Positions 19,305 through 28,470 of a stretch of 64,000 bases of DNA are shown here, piece by piece. Position numbers and translations under genes: made by a program. Every line of letters starts with the position of its first letter. Position 1 is the first letter of the stretch. The DNA is from Mangrovibrevibacter kandeliae. Its GTDB lineage: Bacteria; Pseudomonadota; Alphaproteobacteria; Rhizobiales; Rhizobiaceae. Location of the stretch: positions 558,001 to 622,000 of the forward strand of contig NZ_JANIFJ010000002.1 of the NCBI RefSeq assembly GCF_024519155.1. The letters run 5' to 3'. Under the pieces are notes generated by a model, which was not told the DNA's origin, ran no database searches, and saw only the letters and a program-made list of their open reading frames with translations.

Positions 19305-19784
19305 TCAGCCCTTGACGTCGATCACCGCGCCGCCCGTGGCGCGTACGAGGTCCTGCGGCGCGATCGAAAAGACGTGGAACGGCGTGCCCGCTGCGGCCCA
19401 GATGGTCGCAAATTCGAGGAGATCGCCGTCGATCCAGGTCGGGATCGCGCCCGGCGCCCCGAATGGCGAGACGCCGCCAATCGCGAGTCCGGTGTGCAAC
19501 CGCACGAAGTCGGCATCCGGCCGCTCCAAGGCTTCGCCGAGATTCGCCGCGACCGCCGTTTCGTTCACCCGGTTCGCGCCCGACACCAGGAGGAGGTAGG
19601 GGCGGCCGCTGTCGCGACCGCGAAACAGAAGCGATTTCACGATCTGCCCGACTTCGGCGCCGACGGCGCCGGCCGCCTCCGCGGCCGAACGTGCCGTCGT
19701 CTGCGTCGTCACGATCTTGAGTGCCACGCCCTTGGCCGCGGCATCGGCCAGCACGCGCTGTACCGGTGCGGGATAGTCGGTCAT
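19305..19784 (-). CDS. YbaK/EbsC family aminoacyl-tRNA deacylase
   Basis: A 159-residue single-domain protein of the YbaK/ProX (PF04073) family, which hydrolyses mischarged tRNAs such as Cys-tRNA-Pro or Ala-tRNA-Pro in trans. Typical elements are AEVGQIVKSLLFRG with the conserved lysine, LLLVSGANRVNE, and IGGVSPFGAPGAIPTWID. The exact tRNA specificity cannot be read from sequence. It is convergent with the DUF255 gene; upstream lies the TetR regulator on the same strand, 114 bp away. Confidence 0.85.
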   Translation of the reverse strand: MTDYPAPVQRVLADAAAKGVALKIVTTQTTARSAAEAAGAVGAEVGQIVKSLLFRGRDSGRPYLLLVSGANRVNETAVAANLGEALERPDADFVRLHTGLAIGGVSPFGAPGAIPTWIDGDLLEFATIWAAAGTPFHVFSIAPQDLVRATGGAVIDVKG

Positions 19785-19898
19785 CGTCTGCGTCCTATTC
19801 GATGGGATAGGGGCTTCTCATTCCAGCTCAGGCGACAGGCTATCGACGCCGCCCGCGTGCGGCCAGAGCCAGGCCGGCGAGACCGGTTGAAGCGCGGA

Positions 19899-20456
19899 TC
19901 AACGGGCGCGCAAGCCTTCGACGACGAGCGTGAGCATCCGGTCGGATCGGCCGGGATCCGTGTCAGCCACCCTCGGCCGCCAGAGGAACGCGAGAAGCAG
20001 GAGAACGTCCTCCGCCTCGATTCCGCTCCGGAACTCTTCGGCGCCCTGGCAGGCCGAAACCAGATGGCCCACCGCCTCGACCATCGGACCATAGACTTCC
20101 GCGTGGACCGGATCGGCCGCAGCCGAGTGCAGGACGTCCGTCAGGCCATGCTTCACCCGGCCGTACTGCGCCAGCCGGTCGCACCACAGTCGAAAGGCCT
20201 GGAGCGGTGGATGGATCGCGGTGAGGCCATGCGCCAGCTGCACGAGCGTGTCGATCTCATGTCGATAGACCCCCAGCACCAGTGCCTCGCGGGTCGGGAA
20301 ATGCCGGTAAAGCGTGCCCGGCCCGATGCCGGCCGCCTTGGCGATCGAGTTCAGCGACGCATCCGGCGTCGCGGCGAAGGCATCGCGGGCGACGTCGAGG
20401 ATGCGTGCGCGGTTTGCCTTGGCGTCGGCGCGTTGCCGGGTCGCGTCTTCGGTCAC
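19899..20456 (-). CDS. TetR/AcrR family transcriptional regulator
   Basis: A 185-residue regulator. The N-terminal HTH spans about residues 18-60 (ARILDVARDAF, then SLNSIAKAAGIGPGTLYRHF). The C-terminal domain (GLTDVLHSAAADPVHAEVYGPMVEAVGHLV) fits TetR_C families. It is divergent from the aldo/keto reductase gene, and the 87-bp intergenic region carries two palindromes of the same design, so it very probably represses both genes. The inducer is unknown; a small electrophile or aldehyde handled by the reductase is a reasonable guess. Confidence 0.92.
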   Translation of the reverse strand: MTEDATRQRADAKANRARILDVARDAFAATPDASLNSIAKAAGIGPGTLYRHFPTREALVLGVYRHEIDTLVQLAHGLTAIHPPLQAFRLWCDRLAQYGRVKHGLTDVLHSAAADPVHAEVYGPMVEAVGHLVSACQGAEEFRSGIEAEDVLLLLAFLWRPRVADTDPGRSDRMLTLVVEGLRAR

Positions 20457-20467
20457 TGGTCCGCCCC

Positions 20468-20496
20468 TTGACTAAACGGAGAAGTCTCCGTATCGC
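20468..20496 (+). promoter_or_regulatory. Predicted promoter of the aldo/keto reductase gene
   Basis: A TTGACT -35 element at 20468-20473 is followed after 17 bp by TATCGC (20491-20496), a weak -10. The first operator palindrome fills the spacer, so a bound TetR dimer would exclude RNA polymerase. The -10 match is only partial, and a transcription start has not been shown. Confidence 0.5.
20476..20491. promoter_or_regulatory. TetR operator palindrome 1
   Basis: ACGGAGA-AG-TCTCCGT is an inverted repeat with perfect 7-bp arms and a 2-bp spacer. It lies between the -35 and -10 of the reductase promoter. Its half-site GGAGA is shared with the second palindrome 31 bp away, about three helical turns, placing both dimers on one DNA face. 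Confidence 0.75.
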
Positions 20497-20505
20497 CTGC
20501 CTCGT

Positions 20506-20523
20506 ACCGGAGAGCTCTCCGGT
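20506..20523. promoter_or_regulatory. TetR operator palindrome 2
   Basis: ACCGGAGAGCTCTCCGGT is a perfect 18-bp palindrome with the same GGAGA-nn-TCTCC core as the first site. It lies 20 bp before the chosen reductase start codon, in the leader. Its length and perfection are well above chance for a 90-bp spacer. Confidence 0.78.
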
Positions 20524-20543
20524 TTATGGCAGGAGACGAGTCC

Positions 20544-21581
20544 ATGCAATATGTGAAACTCGGCCGTACCGGTCTCGACGTCTCGCCGCTCTGCATCGGC
20601 GCGATGAGCTACGGCGAGCCGGAGCGCGGACACCCCTACTGGTCGTTGCCCGAAGACGAAAGCCGCGCGATGATCCGCGGCGCCATCGAGCGTGGCATCA
20701 ACTTCTTCGACACGGCCAACATGTATTCGCAGGGCTCGAGCGAGGAGATCCTGGGCCGTGCGCTGAGGGACTTCGGCCGGCGGGACGACCTCGTCGTCTG
20801 CACCAAGGTGCGGCATCCGATGCGACCGGGTCCGAACGGCAGCGGCCTCTCGCGCAAGGCCATCATGGCCGAGATCGACCACTCGCTCCGGCGTCTGGGG
20901 ATGGACCATGTCGACATCTACATGATCCACCGCATCGACCCGGTGACGCCATGGGAAGAAACTCTGGAGGCGCTGCACGACGTCGTGAAGGCCGGCAAGG
21001 CCCGCTATCTCGGCGCCTCGTCGATGAAGGCCTGGGAGTTCGGCAAGGCGCTGCGCCTGCAGAAGGAGAACGGCTGGACGCGCTTCGTCACGCTGCAGAA
21101 CCACTACAATCTCCTCGCGCGCGAGGAAGACCACGAGATGCATCCGCTCTGTGCCGACTGGGGTGTCGGGACGATGATCTGGAGCCCGCTCGCGCGCGGC
21201 CGGCTGACGCGGCCTTGGGACGCGACCACGGATCGGTCCGCGAAGGATCCGTACCAGGCGATGCTTTACGCCGGGACGGAGGAGGCGGACCGCGCCATCG
21301 TCGGTGCGCTGGCGGCGGTCGCCGCCGCGCGGGGCGTTTCGATGGCGCAGGTGGCGCTTGCCTGGCTGCGGCGCAACCCCGTCGTGACCGCGCCGATCGT
21401 CGGAGCCACCAAGCCGCGCCATCTGGACGAAGCCGTCGCCTCCCTGTCGCTGGACCTGAGCGATGACGAGGTCGCGGCCATCGAGGCGCCGTACACACCG
21501 CGCAACGACTTCCAGGGCGTATCGGACCCGAAGGTGATCCGACAGATCTCGGAGCGGGTGGGCATCCGGCCGACCGCCTGA
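20544..21581 (+). CDS. Aldo/keto reductase
   Basis: A 345-residue NADPH-dependent (alpha/beta)8 barrel oxidoreductase. The catalytic tetrad can be read as D56 and Y61 (FFDTANMYSQG), K in VVCTKVRH and H in YMIHRID. The sequence most resembles the YajO/IolS-like AKR group. The cofactor end SPLARGRLT and GATKPRHLDEAV are typical. I chose the ATG at 20544, which follows AGGAG and yields MQYVKLGRTGLDVS; an ATG at 20526 would add six residues. It is controlled, by inference, by the divergent TetR gene. Confidence 0.93.
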   Translation: MQYVKLGRTGLDVSPLCIGAMSYGEPERGHPYWSLPEDESRAMIRGAIERGINFFDTANMYSQGSSEEILGRALRDFGRRDDLVVCTKVRHPMRPGPNGSGLSRKAIMAEIDHSLRRLGMDHVDIYMIHRIDPVTPWEETLEALHDVVKAGKARYLGASSMKAWEFGKALRLQKENGWTRFVTLQNHYNLLAREEDHEMHPLCADWGVGTMIWSPLARGRLTRPWDATTDRSAKDPYQAMLYAGTEEADRAIVGALAAVAAARGVSMAQVALAWLRRNPVVTAPIVGATKPRHLDEAVASLSLDLSDDEVAAIEAPYTPRNDFQGVSDPKVIRQISERVGIRPTA

Positions 21582-21639
21582 CGCCACCACGGCAGGCTGA
21601 CGGTGTGCCGATCGCGCGCCGCCGATCCATGCAAAACGC

Positions 21640-21670
21640 AGAAGGGGCGGCCCGATGGACCGCCCCTTCT
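21640..21670. terminator. Hairpin terminator between aldo/keto reductase and rho
   Basis: Perfect 11-bp arms AGAAGGGGCGG and CCGCCCCTTCT flank a 9-base loop. It lies 38 bp before the rho stop codon on the other strand's downstream side, between two convergent genes. Read in the rho direction it is followed by GCGTTTTGC, a short T run, so it best serves rho but could act both ways. Confidence 0.8.
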
Positions 21671-21707
21671 GGTGTCTCGCAGGCGTCTCGCGTCGCGACC
21701 GGCGCCC

Positions 21708-22973
21708 TCAGGTGTTCATCGAGTCGAAGAAATCGCCGTTGGTCTTGGTCTGCTTCAGCTTGTCGTTCAGGAACTCGATCGCATCGGTGGTGCCCATCGG
21801 GGCAAGGATGCGGCGCAGCACGAAGATCTTCTGCAGGTCCTGGCGCTGGATCAGGAGATCCTCCTTGCGGGTGCCGGACTTGAGGATGTCCATCGCCGGG
21901 AAGATGCGCTTGTCGGCGACCTTGCGGTCGAGCACGATCTCCGAGTTGCCGGTGCCCTTGAACTCCTCGAAGATCACCTCGTCCATGCGGCTGCCGGTGT
22001 CGATGAGCGCGGTCGCGATGATCGTCAGCGAGCCGCCTTCCTCGATATTGCGGGCCGCACCGAAGAAGCGCTTCGGGCGCTGCAGGGCATTGGCGTCGAC
22101 GCCGCCCGTCAGCACCTTGCCGGAGGACGGCACGACGGTGTTGTAGGCGCGGCCAAGGCGGGTGATCGAATCGAGCAGGATGACGACGTCGCGGCCGTGC
22201 TCGACAAGGCGCTTGGCCTTCTCGATCACCATCTCGGCGACCTGGACGTGGCGCACCGCCGGCTCGTCGAAGGTCGACGACACCACCTCGCCGCGCACCG
22301 AGCGCTGCATGTCGGTCACCTCTTCCGGCCGCTCGTCGATGAGCAGCACGATCAGGTAGCACTCCGGATGGTTGGCGGTGATCGAGTGGGCGATGTTCTG
22401 CAGGAGCACCGTCTTGCCGGTGCGCGGCGGTGCAACGATCAGGCCGCGCTGGCCCTTGCCGAGCGGCGCCACGAGATCGATGACGCGGGCCGAAAGGTCC
22501 TTCGAGGTCGGAACCTCGAGCTCCATCTTGAAGCGCTCGTTCGGGTAGAGCGGCGTCAGATTGTCGAAGTGGCTCTTGTGCCGGATCTTCTCGGGATCGT
22601 CGAAATTGATGGTGTTGACCTTGAGGAGCGCGAAATAGCGTTCGCCCTCCTTCGGGCTGCGGATCGGCCCCTCCACGGTGTCGCCGGTCTTCAGCGAGAA
22701 GCGACGGATCTGCGAGGGCGAGATGTAGATGTCGTCGGGGCCGGGCAGGTAGTTCGCCTCGGGCGAGCGCAGGAAGCCGAAGCCGTCCTGGAGGATCTCG
22801 ACGACGCCTTCGCCGATGATCTCCACCTCCTGCGCCGCGAGGCGCTTGAGGATGGCGAACAGCAGCTCTTGCTTGCGCAGGACCGAAGCGTTCTCGACCT
22901 CGTTCTCCTCGGCAAACGCGATGAGTTCGGGGGCGCTTTTGTTCTTCAGGTCCTGAAGTTTCATTTCTGACAT
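21708..22973 (-). CDS. rho: Transcription termination factor Rho
   Basis: A 421-residue hexameric RNA helicase. The N-terminal segment [19 protein letters not shown] and the cold-shock-like RNA-binding domain ([25 protein letters not shown], a conserved Rho element) precede the RecA-type motor. Walker A is [12 protein letters not shown] and the later [13 protein letters not shown] and GGVDANAL are diagnostic. It ends transcripts that lack intrinsic terminators. In related genomes rho adjoins mnmE; here 4.6 kb of accessory genes intervene. The upstream 244 bp (22974-23217) hold no gene and presumably contain the promoter and leader. Confidence 0.97.
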   Translation of the reverse strand: MSEMKLQDLKNKSAPELIAFAEENEVENASVLRKQELLFAILKRLAAQEVEIIGEGVVEILQDGFGFLRSPEANYLPGPDDIYISPSQIRRFSLKTGDTVEGPIRSPKEGERYFALLKVNTINFDDPEKIRHKSHFDNLTPLYPNERFKMELEVPTSKDLSARVIDLVAPLGKGQRGLIVAPPRTGKTVLLQNIAHSITANHPECYLIVLLIDERPEEVTDMQRSVRGEVVSSTFDEPAVRHVQVAEMVIEKAKRLVEHGRDVVILLDSITRLGRAYNTVVPSSGKVLTGGVDANALQRPKRFFGAARNIEEGGSLTIIATALIDTGSRMDEVIFEEFKGTGNSEIVLDRKVADKRIFPAMDILKSGTRKEDLLIQRQDLQKIFVLRRILAPMGTTDAIEFLNDKLKQTKTNGDFFDSMNT

Positions 22974-23217
22974 GAGGTCTTTGGCTCCGTCCCGGACGGG
23001 ACTGACGAATGTGTCACAATGGGGAGATGGTGCGGCCGAGAGCAGAACTGATCGGCGACGCGAGGCGGGGCAGGGTGTTCCGGCCGGCGCCCTTCGGAAG
23101 GCGGGATACGAAAGCCGATATAGCGACAAGCAAGGCGAGGTGCAAGACGCTCCCGCATCCGCCGGTGCTGTCCCGCTTGCCCGGCCTGGGCAAACCAGTT
23201 CATGCCAGCGGGACGGC

Positions 23218-23910
23218 TCAACCGCGACTGCCCTGCCGCAGCTCTGCCAGATAGGCCCGCAGCAGCGCGGCCCGCCGCGGACGGAAGCTCTCGCACGCAT
23301 CCTCCGCCGCCACGATGCGCTCGGCGCGGAACATCCGGAACCCCTCCCGCAGCCGGCACCAGGCGAGCACCATGAGGCTGCGCTCCAGGTAGACGATGGC
23401 GAGCGGCAGGATGGTGCGGTCGGTGGCTCGGCCGTCCTTGTCGACATAGCTGATCGCGACGGCGCGCTCGCGCCAGCACCCGGCGCGCAGGATGTCCATG
23501 TCGATCGCGGGCGCGTAGCGCGCTTCCGAGCGGTAGACCTGCGACACCGCGTGCAGCACCTCCTGCTCTCGCTCCCCGGTCAGGCTGGCGGTGACCTTCG
23601 CAAGCGCGGACTCGGCGGCCCGGGCGAGCACCGGGTCGCCCATATGGCGCACCTCGGCCAGCCCGAGCACCAGCGCCTCGATCTCGATCCGTTCGAAGGT
23701 GAGCGGCGGCAGCGCGTAGTCCTCGAGCAGGCGATAGCCGTAGCCGCGCTCGCCCTCGATCCGCGCACCGGCGGCCCGCAGGCTGTCGATGTCGCGGTAG
23801 ATCGAGCGCAGCGACACGCCGGTCGCCTCCGCCAGCCGGGCGGCCGTCACCGGCTTCGGCAAGACGCGCATCGCCTGGAGCAGGCGGAGAAGTCGATCGC
23901 TGCGGGCCAT
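23218..23910 (-). CDS. YafY-type HTH/WYL transcriptional regulator
   Basis: A 230-residue regulator. The N-terminal DeoR-like winged HTH reads [28 protein letters not shown] (about residues 20-47), followed by [14 protein letters not shown], a family hallmark. The C-terminal WYL-type domain contains [13 protein letters not shown] domains bind ligands such as nucleic acids or small molecules. It is divergent from a GST gene with a 75-bp spacer, a pairing common for this family, so it probably controls that GST. A much longer frame through 24693 is the antisense of the GST gene. Confidence 0.9.
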   Translation of the reverse strand: MARSDRLLRLLQAMRVLPKPVTAARLAEATGVSLRSIYRDIDSLRAAGARIEGERGYGYRLLEDYALPPLTFERIEIEALVLGLAEVRHMGDPVLARAAESALAKVTASLTGEREQEVLHAVSQVYRSEARYAPAIDMDILRAGCWRERAVAISYVDKDGRATDRTILPLAIVYLERSLMVLAWCRLREGFRMFRAERIVAAEDACESFRPRRAALLRAYLAELRQGSRG

Positions 23911-23985
23911 CGCGAACCTGCTGACGGAAACTGGCAGTAGGCCTCGGCTATAGCAGCCTCGTGTCAAACCCGACAGGAGGCAATC

Positions 23986-24588
23986 ATGCTCACGCTTTTC
24001 CATTCCCCGCGCAGCCGATCCACCCGCATCGTCGCCCTCATCGCCGAACTCGGTGTCCTCGACGCGGTCGAGATCGAGACCGTGTCGGTGCGCCGCGTCG
24101 ACGGCTCCGGCGCGGCCGATCCGCGCAATCCCCATCCCGAGGGCAAGGTGCCGTTTCTCCAAGAGGACGGCGTCGCCATCCGGGAATCGAGCGCGATCGT
24201 CGAGTACCTCGCCGAACGCTTTCCCGCGGCCGGTCTCGGCGTGCCGCCGGGCGACCCGAGGCGCGGCGCCTATCTCAGCTGGCTCAGCTGGTATGCCGGC
24301 GTGATGGAGCCGGTCTTCGTGCTGGAGGCGGCCGGGCTGGACCACCCCGCGACACGCGCGACGTTCCGGGGCCGGCCGGAGATGCTGGCGAGGCTTGCCG
24401 ACGCGCTGGACGCCGGTCCCTATCTCCTCGGCGAGCGCTACACCGCCGCCGATCTTCTCCTGCAGAGCGCCTTCGGCTGGTTCGGCAAGACCGGAAACGC
24501 AGCGATCGATGCCTGGATCGACCGCTGTGCCGAGCGGCCGGGCACCGCGTTCGCAGCGGAGTTCGACCGCAAGCAGATGGCGGCCTGA
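23986..24588 (+). CDS. Glutathione S-transferase
   Basis: A 200-residue complete GST. The N-terminal thioredoxin fold starts MLTLFHSPRSRSTRIVALIAE, with serines where catalytic S/Y residues usually sit. HPEGKVPFLQEDGVAIRESSAI carries the cis-proline and the glutathione-binding E-S pair. The C-terminal helical domain has LLGERYTAADLLLQSAFGW, a typical N-capping box with Asp. The ATG at 23986 follows AGGAGG. Divergent transcription from the YafY-type regulator suggests induction by an electrophile. Confidence 0.92.
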   Translation: MLTLFHSPRSRSTRIVALIAELGVLDAVEIETVSVRRVDGSGAADPRNPHPEGKVPFLQEDGVAIRESSAIVEYLAERFPAAGLGVPPGDPRRGAYLSWLSWYAGVMEPVFVLEAAGLDHPATRATFRGRPEMLARLADALDAGPYLLGERYTAADLLLQSAFGWFGKTGNAAIDAWIDRCAERPGTAFAAEFDRKQMAA

Positions 24589-24676
24589 TCGCCTTGGGAC
24601 GCTCAAAGATCGTCCCTCGTCACCCCGGTCGACGGCGGTCCTCCCGGCCGGCGGGACCATCTTCACACAGAGGTGG

Positions 24677-25459
24677 TTACCCTTCGGCCGCAAGCGGCTC
24701 GAGGTAGACGACCTTCCACCCCAGGGCGACCGGCGACGATAGGGTCGCCTGCCGGTAGCTGCTGATCGCCCCGTCCGGCCCGCGGAAGCGGCGCAGGCCG
24801 CCCTCGCGATCGAGCACCAGCTGCCGGTCCCACGCCTGGCGGAACAGCGCGCTCACCGCGTTCAGATCGCTTGCCAGCGCGTCGATCGCGGGGTCGGCCG
24901 ATCCCGCGATGTCGGACCGGAACTCCGCCACCAGCCGGCGCGCGCGATCCTCCCAGTCGACGATGAAGTCCTGCGCCCTGGGATCGAGGAGGACGAAGCG
25001 CAGGAGGCAGGCTTCGCCGCTCCCCAGCCAGGGCGCGAAGAGCACGCCGGCGGGCGTGTTCCAGACCCGGGCCCGCCAGAGCGGGTCCATCACGTAGGCG
25101 GGAAGAGCGATGGCGCCGACGAGCGTGCCGAGCTCGGCCGGCAGCTCGTATCGCAGGCCCAAGGACGGCGGCGACGGGTCGCGCCGCTGTGCGAGCTCGA
25201 ACAGATAGCGCCGCTCGGGCGGGCTGAGGCGAAGGGCGTCGGAGAGGCGGGCGAGCGCGGCGTCGGACAGCGCGACGTCCCGCCCCTGCTCCGCCCAGGT
25301 GTACCAGCTGGCGCTGAGGCCGGCGCGTTCGGCGACGTCCTCGCGCCGCAGGCCGGGCGTGCGCCGGCGGCCGGACGGGTTCACCCGGTCCTCCAAGGCC
25401 TCCCGATGACGGCGCAGGAAGGCGCCCAGCTGCCGGCGTCGCTCCGGTGGCAGCTTCAT
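24677..25459 (-). CDS. HTH regulator with MmyB-like ligand-binding domain
   Basis: A 260-residue regulator. An XRE-type HTH (RREDVAERAGLSASWYTWAEQGRDVALS, roughly residues 38-65) follows LGAFLRRHREAL and TPGLRREDVA. The C-terminal part, PAYVMDPLWRARVWNTPAGVLF, matches the MmyB-like PAS-type domain thought to bind fatty-acyl or similar ligands. Such regulators are usually autoregulated and control a divergent enzyme gene; here a SAM-dependent methyltransferase starts 90 bp away. The ATG at 25459 lies at the conserved N-terminus. Confidence 0.9.
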   Translation of the reverse strand: MKLPPERRRQLGAFLRRHREALEDRVNPSGRRRTPGLRREDVAERAGLSASWYTWAEQGRDVALSDAALARLSDALRLSPPERRYLFELAQRRDPSPPSLGLRYELPAELGTLVGAIALPAYVMDPLWRARVWNTPAGVLFAPWLGSGEACLLRFVLLDPRAQDFIVDWEDRARRLVAEFRSDIAGSADPAIDALASDLNAVSALFRQAWDRQLVLDREGGLRRFRGPDGAISSYRQATLSSPVALGWKVVYLEPLAAEG

Positions 25460-25549
25460 CGCCGGCCTGTGACTGGCGATCCCAGGATAACCGGACGCCT
25501 TCCGCGCGCCGGCTCAAGGTCTAAAACGGCGGCAGAAGAGGAGCCCGCC

Positions 25550-26314
25550 ATGCTTTCACCCCAACAGACCCATGTCGCCGACCACTATGGCGCACGCGCC
25601 AAGGATTACGTGACCAGCGCCGTCCACGCCAGCGGCGCCGACCTCGACCGGATCGAAGACGAACTGCGCCGTCGCCGAGTGAGCCGGGTCCTGGATCTCG
25701 GCTGCGGCGGCGGCCATGTCAGCTACCGGGCCGCCGCGCATGTGGACGTGGTCGTTGCCTGCGACGTGACGCCGGCGATGCTCGACGTCGTCACGGCGAC
25801 GGCGGCCGAGCGCGGCCTGGCGAACATCCGCACCGAACGCGCTGCGGCGGAGGCGCTGCCCTTCGCCGAGGCGAGCTTCGACGCGGTGCTCTGCCGCTTC
25901 ACCGCACATCACTGGCAGGATCTCCATGCCGGGCTGCGGGAGGCCCGGCGGGTGCTGAAGCCCGGTGGCTGGGCCATCGTGATCGACAGCATCGCTCCCG
26001 CCGATGCGGCGGCCGACACCCACCTGCAGACCGTCGAGCTGCTGCGCGATCCCTCGCATGTGCGCAACTACACGCTGGCGGAATGGGCGACGGCTCTCGC
26101 TCAGGCAGGCTTCCAGCTGGAAGAGCTGTCGCTGCGACGGATGCGGATGGTGTTCGACGACTGGACGACCCGGACCCGCACGAGCGCCGTGCACCGGGAG
26201 GCGATCCGTTCGATCCAGGCCGGCGCGCCGCTGCCGGTGCGCGAGCACTTCGCCATCGACGCCGGTGGCAGCTTCGACCTGACGGCAGCGACCTGCCTCC
26301 TCGGCATCGCCTGA
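25550..26314 (+). CDS. Class I SAM-dependent methyltransferase
   Basis: A 254-residue UbiE/COQ5-like methyltransferase (Methyltransf_11/25 type). Motif I is VLDLGCGGGHVS, the acidic residue of motif Post-I lies in VVACDVTPAMLD, and FDAVLCRFTAHHW plus EARRVLKPGGWAIVID form motifs II and III. The substrate is not predictable. The ATG at 25550 follows GAGGAG. It is divergent from the MmyB-type regulator, its probable controller, and convergent with the gluconokinase gene. Confidence 0.92.
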   Translation: MLSPQQTHVADHYGARAKDYVTSAVHASGADLDRIEDELRRRRVSRVLDLGCGGGHVSYRAAAHVDVVVACDVTPAMLDVVTATAAERGLANIRTERAAAEALPFAEASFDAVLCRFTAHHWQDLHAGLREARRVLKPGGWAIVIDSIAPADAAADTHLQTVELLRDPSHVRNYTLAEWATALAQAGFQLEELSLRRMRMVFDDWTTRTRTSAVHREAIRSIQAGAPLPVREHFAIDAGGSFDLTAATCLLGIA

Positions 26315-26339
26315 CGTCGCGGCCATCGCCGGGCGCCTG

Positions 26340-26897
26340 TCAGCCCGCGTGCAGACCGAGCTGGGCCAGCGCGTCGTCGACCACGAGGTCGGGCGCCTTA
26401 TCCACCGCGACCGCAACGCCGTCCTCGTCGCGGGTCAGCGGCTCAAGGTCGGCGAACTGCGAGGCGAGGAGCGAGGGCGGCATGAAGTGCCCGGTGCGAT
26501 GGCCGAGGCGCGCGCCGACGAGCGTCGGATCGGCGTAGAGATAGACGAAGCGCACCCGCGCCGAGGCCTGCCGCAGGACGTCGCGGTAGCGCCGCTTCAG
26601 CGCCGAGCAGGTCACCACGACGCTGCGACCGCTCTGTGCCTCGCCGGAGATCCAGTCGCGGATCGCCGCCAGCCAGGGACCGCGGTCGGCGTCCTGCAGC
26701 GGAACGCCGCGGGTCATCTTGTCGATGTTGGCCTGCGGGTGGAACCGGTCGGCTTCGGCAAACCGCCAGCCGAGGCGCTCGGCAAGGGCTTCGGCGGTGG
26801 TGGTCTTGCCGACGCCCGACGGGCCCATGACGACGAGCGCCGTGGGCTGGGCCGGGACCATAGGCTCGGCATGCTCGGGCAGTGTCGCGTCGGTCAT
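26340..26897 (-). CDS. gntK: Gluconokinase (GntK family)
   Basis: A 185-residue P-loop kinase phosphorylating D-gluconate to 6-phosphogluconate. Walker A is MGPSGVGKTTTAEALA; EADRFHPQANIDKMTRGVPLQDADR and CSALKRRYRDVLR are the family signatures for gluconate and ATP binding. GHFMPPSLLASQFADLE is the diagnostic C-terminal block. The length is normal. No gluconate permease or regulator is adjacent, so it stands alone within the accessory block between rho and hemJ. Its ATG is 34 bp downstream of the hemJ stop. Confidence 0.93.
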   Translation of the reverse strand: MTDATLPEHAEPMVPAQPTALVVMGPSGVGKTTTAEALAERLGWRFAEADRFHPQANIDKMTRGVPLQDADRGPWLAAIRDWISGEAQSGRSVVVTCSALKRRYRDVLRQASARVRFVYLYADPTLVGARLGHRTGHFMPPSLLASQFADLEPLTRDEDGVAVAVDKAPDLVVDDALAQLGLHAG

Positions 26898-26931
26898 GTC
26901 GGGCGGCCTCCCGTCCGCCGGTGGCGCGCCG

Positions 26932-27435
26932 TCAGAAGGGCTTCACCACCACGAGGACGACGATCAGGATGAGGAGCACCGTCGGCACCTCGTTCATCAT
27001 CCGCCAGTGGCGCGACGAGCGCGTGTTCGCATCTCCGGCGAAGCGGCGCGTCGATGCCGAGAGATAGCCATGGAAGCCCGACATCAGCACGACGAGGAAG
27101 ATCTTGGCGTGCAGCCAGCCGTTGCCGGGCAAGAACCAGCTGCCGTTGACGGCGAGCCACAGGCCGGCGACCCAGGTGACGATCATCGCGGGATTGATGA
27201 TCGCCTTCAGGAGCCGCCGCTCCATCACCTTGAAGGTTTCGGACTGCGGCGTCCCCGGCCCCGCCTCGGCATGATAGACGAAGAGCCGCGGCAGATAGAG
27301 CATTCCCGCCATCCAGGCGATGATCGCCAGGACGTGCAGCGCCTTCACCCAGGCATAGGCCGATCCCGGCACCAGCAGGAACAGCGCCGCCGCCAGGACG
27401 GCGGTGACGGCGAGCGCGATGACGGCGTTGCGCAT
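26932..27435 (-). CDS. hemJ: Protoporphyrinogen oxidase HemJ
   Basis: A 167-residue integral membrane protein with four to five hydrophobic helices. Key motifs are WVKALHVLAIIAWMAGMLYLPRLFVYH, carrying the conserved His of HemJ/UPF0093, and WLHAKIFLVVLMSGFHGYL with two more conserved His. It oxidises protoporphyrinogen IX to protoporphyrin IX in the haem pathway. I chose the ATG at 27435, preceded by GAGGAG, over a GTG six bases upstream. It follows hemE by 9 bp on the same strand, so the two form one unit. Confidence 0.92.
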   Translation of the reverse strand: MRNAVIALAVTAVLAAALFLLVPGSAYAWVKALHVLAIIAWMAGMLYLPRLFVYHAEAGPGTPQSETFKVMERRLLKAIINPAMIVTWVAGLWLAVNGSWFLPGNGWLHAKIFLVVLMSGFHGYLSASTRRFAGDANTRSSRHWRMMNEVPTVLLILIVVLVVVKPF

Positions 27436-27444
27436 GGGCACTCC

Positions 27445-28470
27445 TCAGCCGGCGGCGCGGATGCGCGCCAGTAGCGCCTCGACATGAGCGATGGGCGCGT
27501 CCGGGGTAATGCCGTGTCCGAGGTTGAAGATCAACGGCCCCTGGCCGAGTGCCTCGAGAATCCGGTCGACGCCCTCCTCCAGCGCCTGTCCGCCGGCGAT
27601 CAGCCGCAAGGGGTCGAGATTGCCCTGCACCGCACCCTGCCGCTGCAGGTCTCGCGCCAGCTCGAACGGCACCGCCCAGTCCAGTCCGACCGCATCGACG
27701 CCCGTGGCGCTCCGATAGCGTGGCAGAAGCGCGTTTGCCCCCTTGGGGAAGCCGATGATCCGGGCGCCGGGCACCGCCGCCCGCACCCGGTCGACGATCC
27801 GCCGCGTGGGTCCGACGACGAAGGCCTCGAAGCTCGCCTCGTCGAGGACGCCGGCCCAGCTGTCGAAGATCTGGACGCAGTCGGCACCGGCGCGCAACTG
27901 GCGGATCAGGTAGTCGGCCGACATCTCGGCGAGCAGAGCGAGCAGCGCCGCCATCGCCTCCGGGTGGCGATAGCCGAACAGCCGGGCCGGCGCCTGATCC
28001 GGCGTGCCGTGACCGGCGATCATGTAGGTGGCGACCGTCCAGGGGGCACCGCAGAAGCCGATCAGGGCCGTCTCGTCGGGAAGGGCCGCACGCAGGCGGG
28101 CGACGGTTTCGATGACCGGGGCGAGATGCGCCTCGGCGCGGCCGGGATCGAGGCCGGCGATCTCGTCCGGCCCGATCGGGTCGAGCTTCGGCCCTTCGCC
28201 CTGCTGGAAGCGCAGGCCCCGGTCGAGCGCATCCGGGATCACCAGGATGTCGGAGAACAGGATCGCCGCATCGAAGCCGAAGCGCCGGATCGGCTGGAGT
28301 GTCACTTCGGTGGCGAAGTCGGGATTGTAGCAGAGGTCAAGGAACCCGCCGGCCGTCTCGCGCGTCGCCCGATATTCGGGAAGGTAGCGCCCGGCCTGGC
28401 GCATCAGCCAGACCGGAGGTGGAAAGACCGTCTCGCCCTCGAGGACACGGACGAGGTTGCGCTGTGCCAT
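27445..28470 (-). CDS. hemE: Uroporphyrinogen decarboxylase
   Basis: A 341-residue TIM-barrel enzyme that decarboxylates uroporphyrinogen III to coproporphyrinogen [14 protein letters not shown] (residues 24-34) holds the substrate-binding arginines, and [23 protein letters not shown] and GNLDP are diagnostic. The ATG at 28470 gives the usual start MAQRNL; GAGGAG lies 11 bp upstream. A much longer frame beyond it crosses the intergenic region and is spurious. In alphaproteobacteria hemE commonly borders the chromosome origin, and the promoter may lie within it. Confidence 0.96.
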   Translation of the reverse strand: MAQRNLVRVLEGETVFPPPVWLMRQAGRYLPEYRATRETAGGFLDLCYNPDFATEVTLQPIRRFGFDAAILFSDILVIPDALDRGLRFQQGEGPKLDPIGPDEIAGLDPGRAEAHLAPVIETVARLRAALPDETALIGFCGAPWTVATYMIAGHGTPDQAPARLFGYRHPEAMAALLALLAEMSADYLIRQLRAGADCVQIFDSWAGVLDEASFEAFVVGPTRRIVDRVRAAVPGARIIGFPKGANALLPRYRSATGVDAVGLDWAVPFELARDLQRQGAVQGNLDPLRLIAGGQALEEGVDRILEALGQGPLIFNLGHGITPDAPIAHVEALLARIRAAG

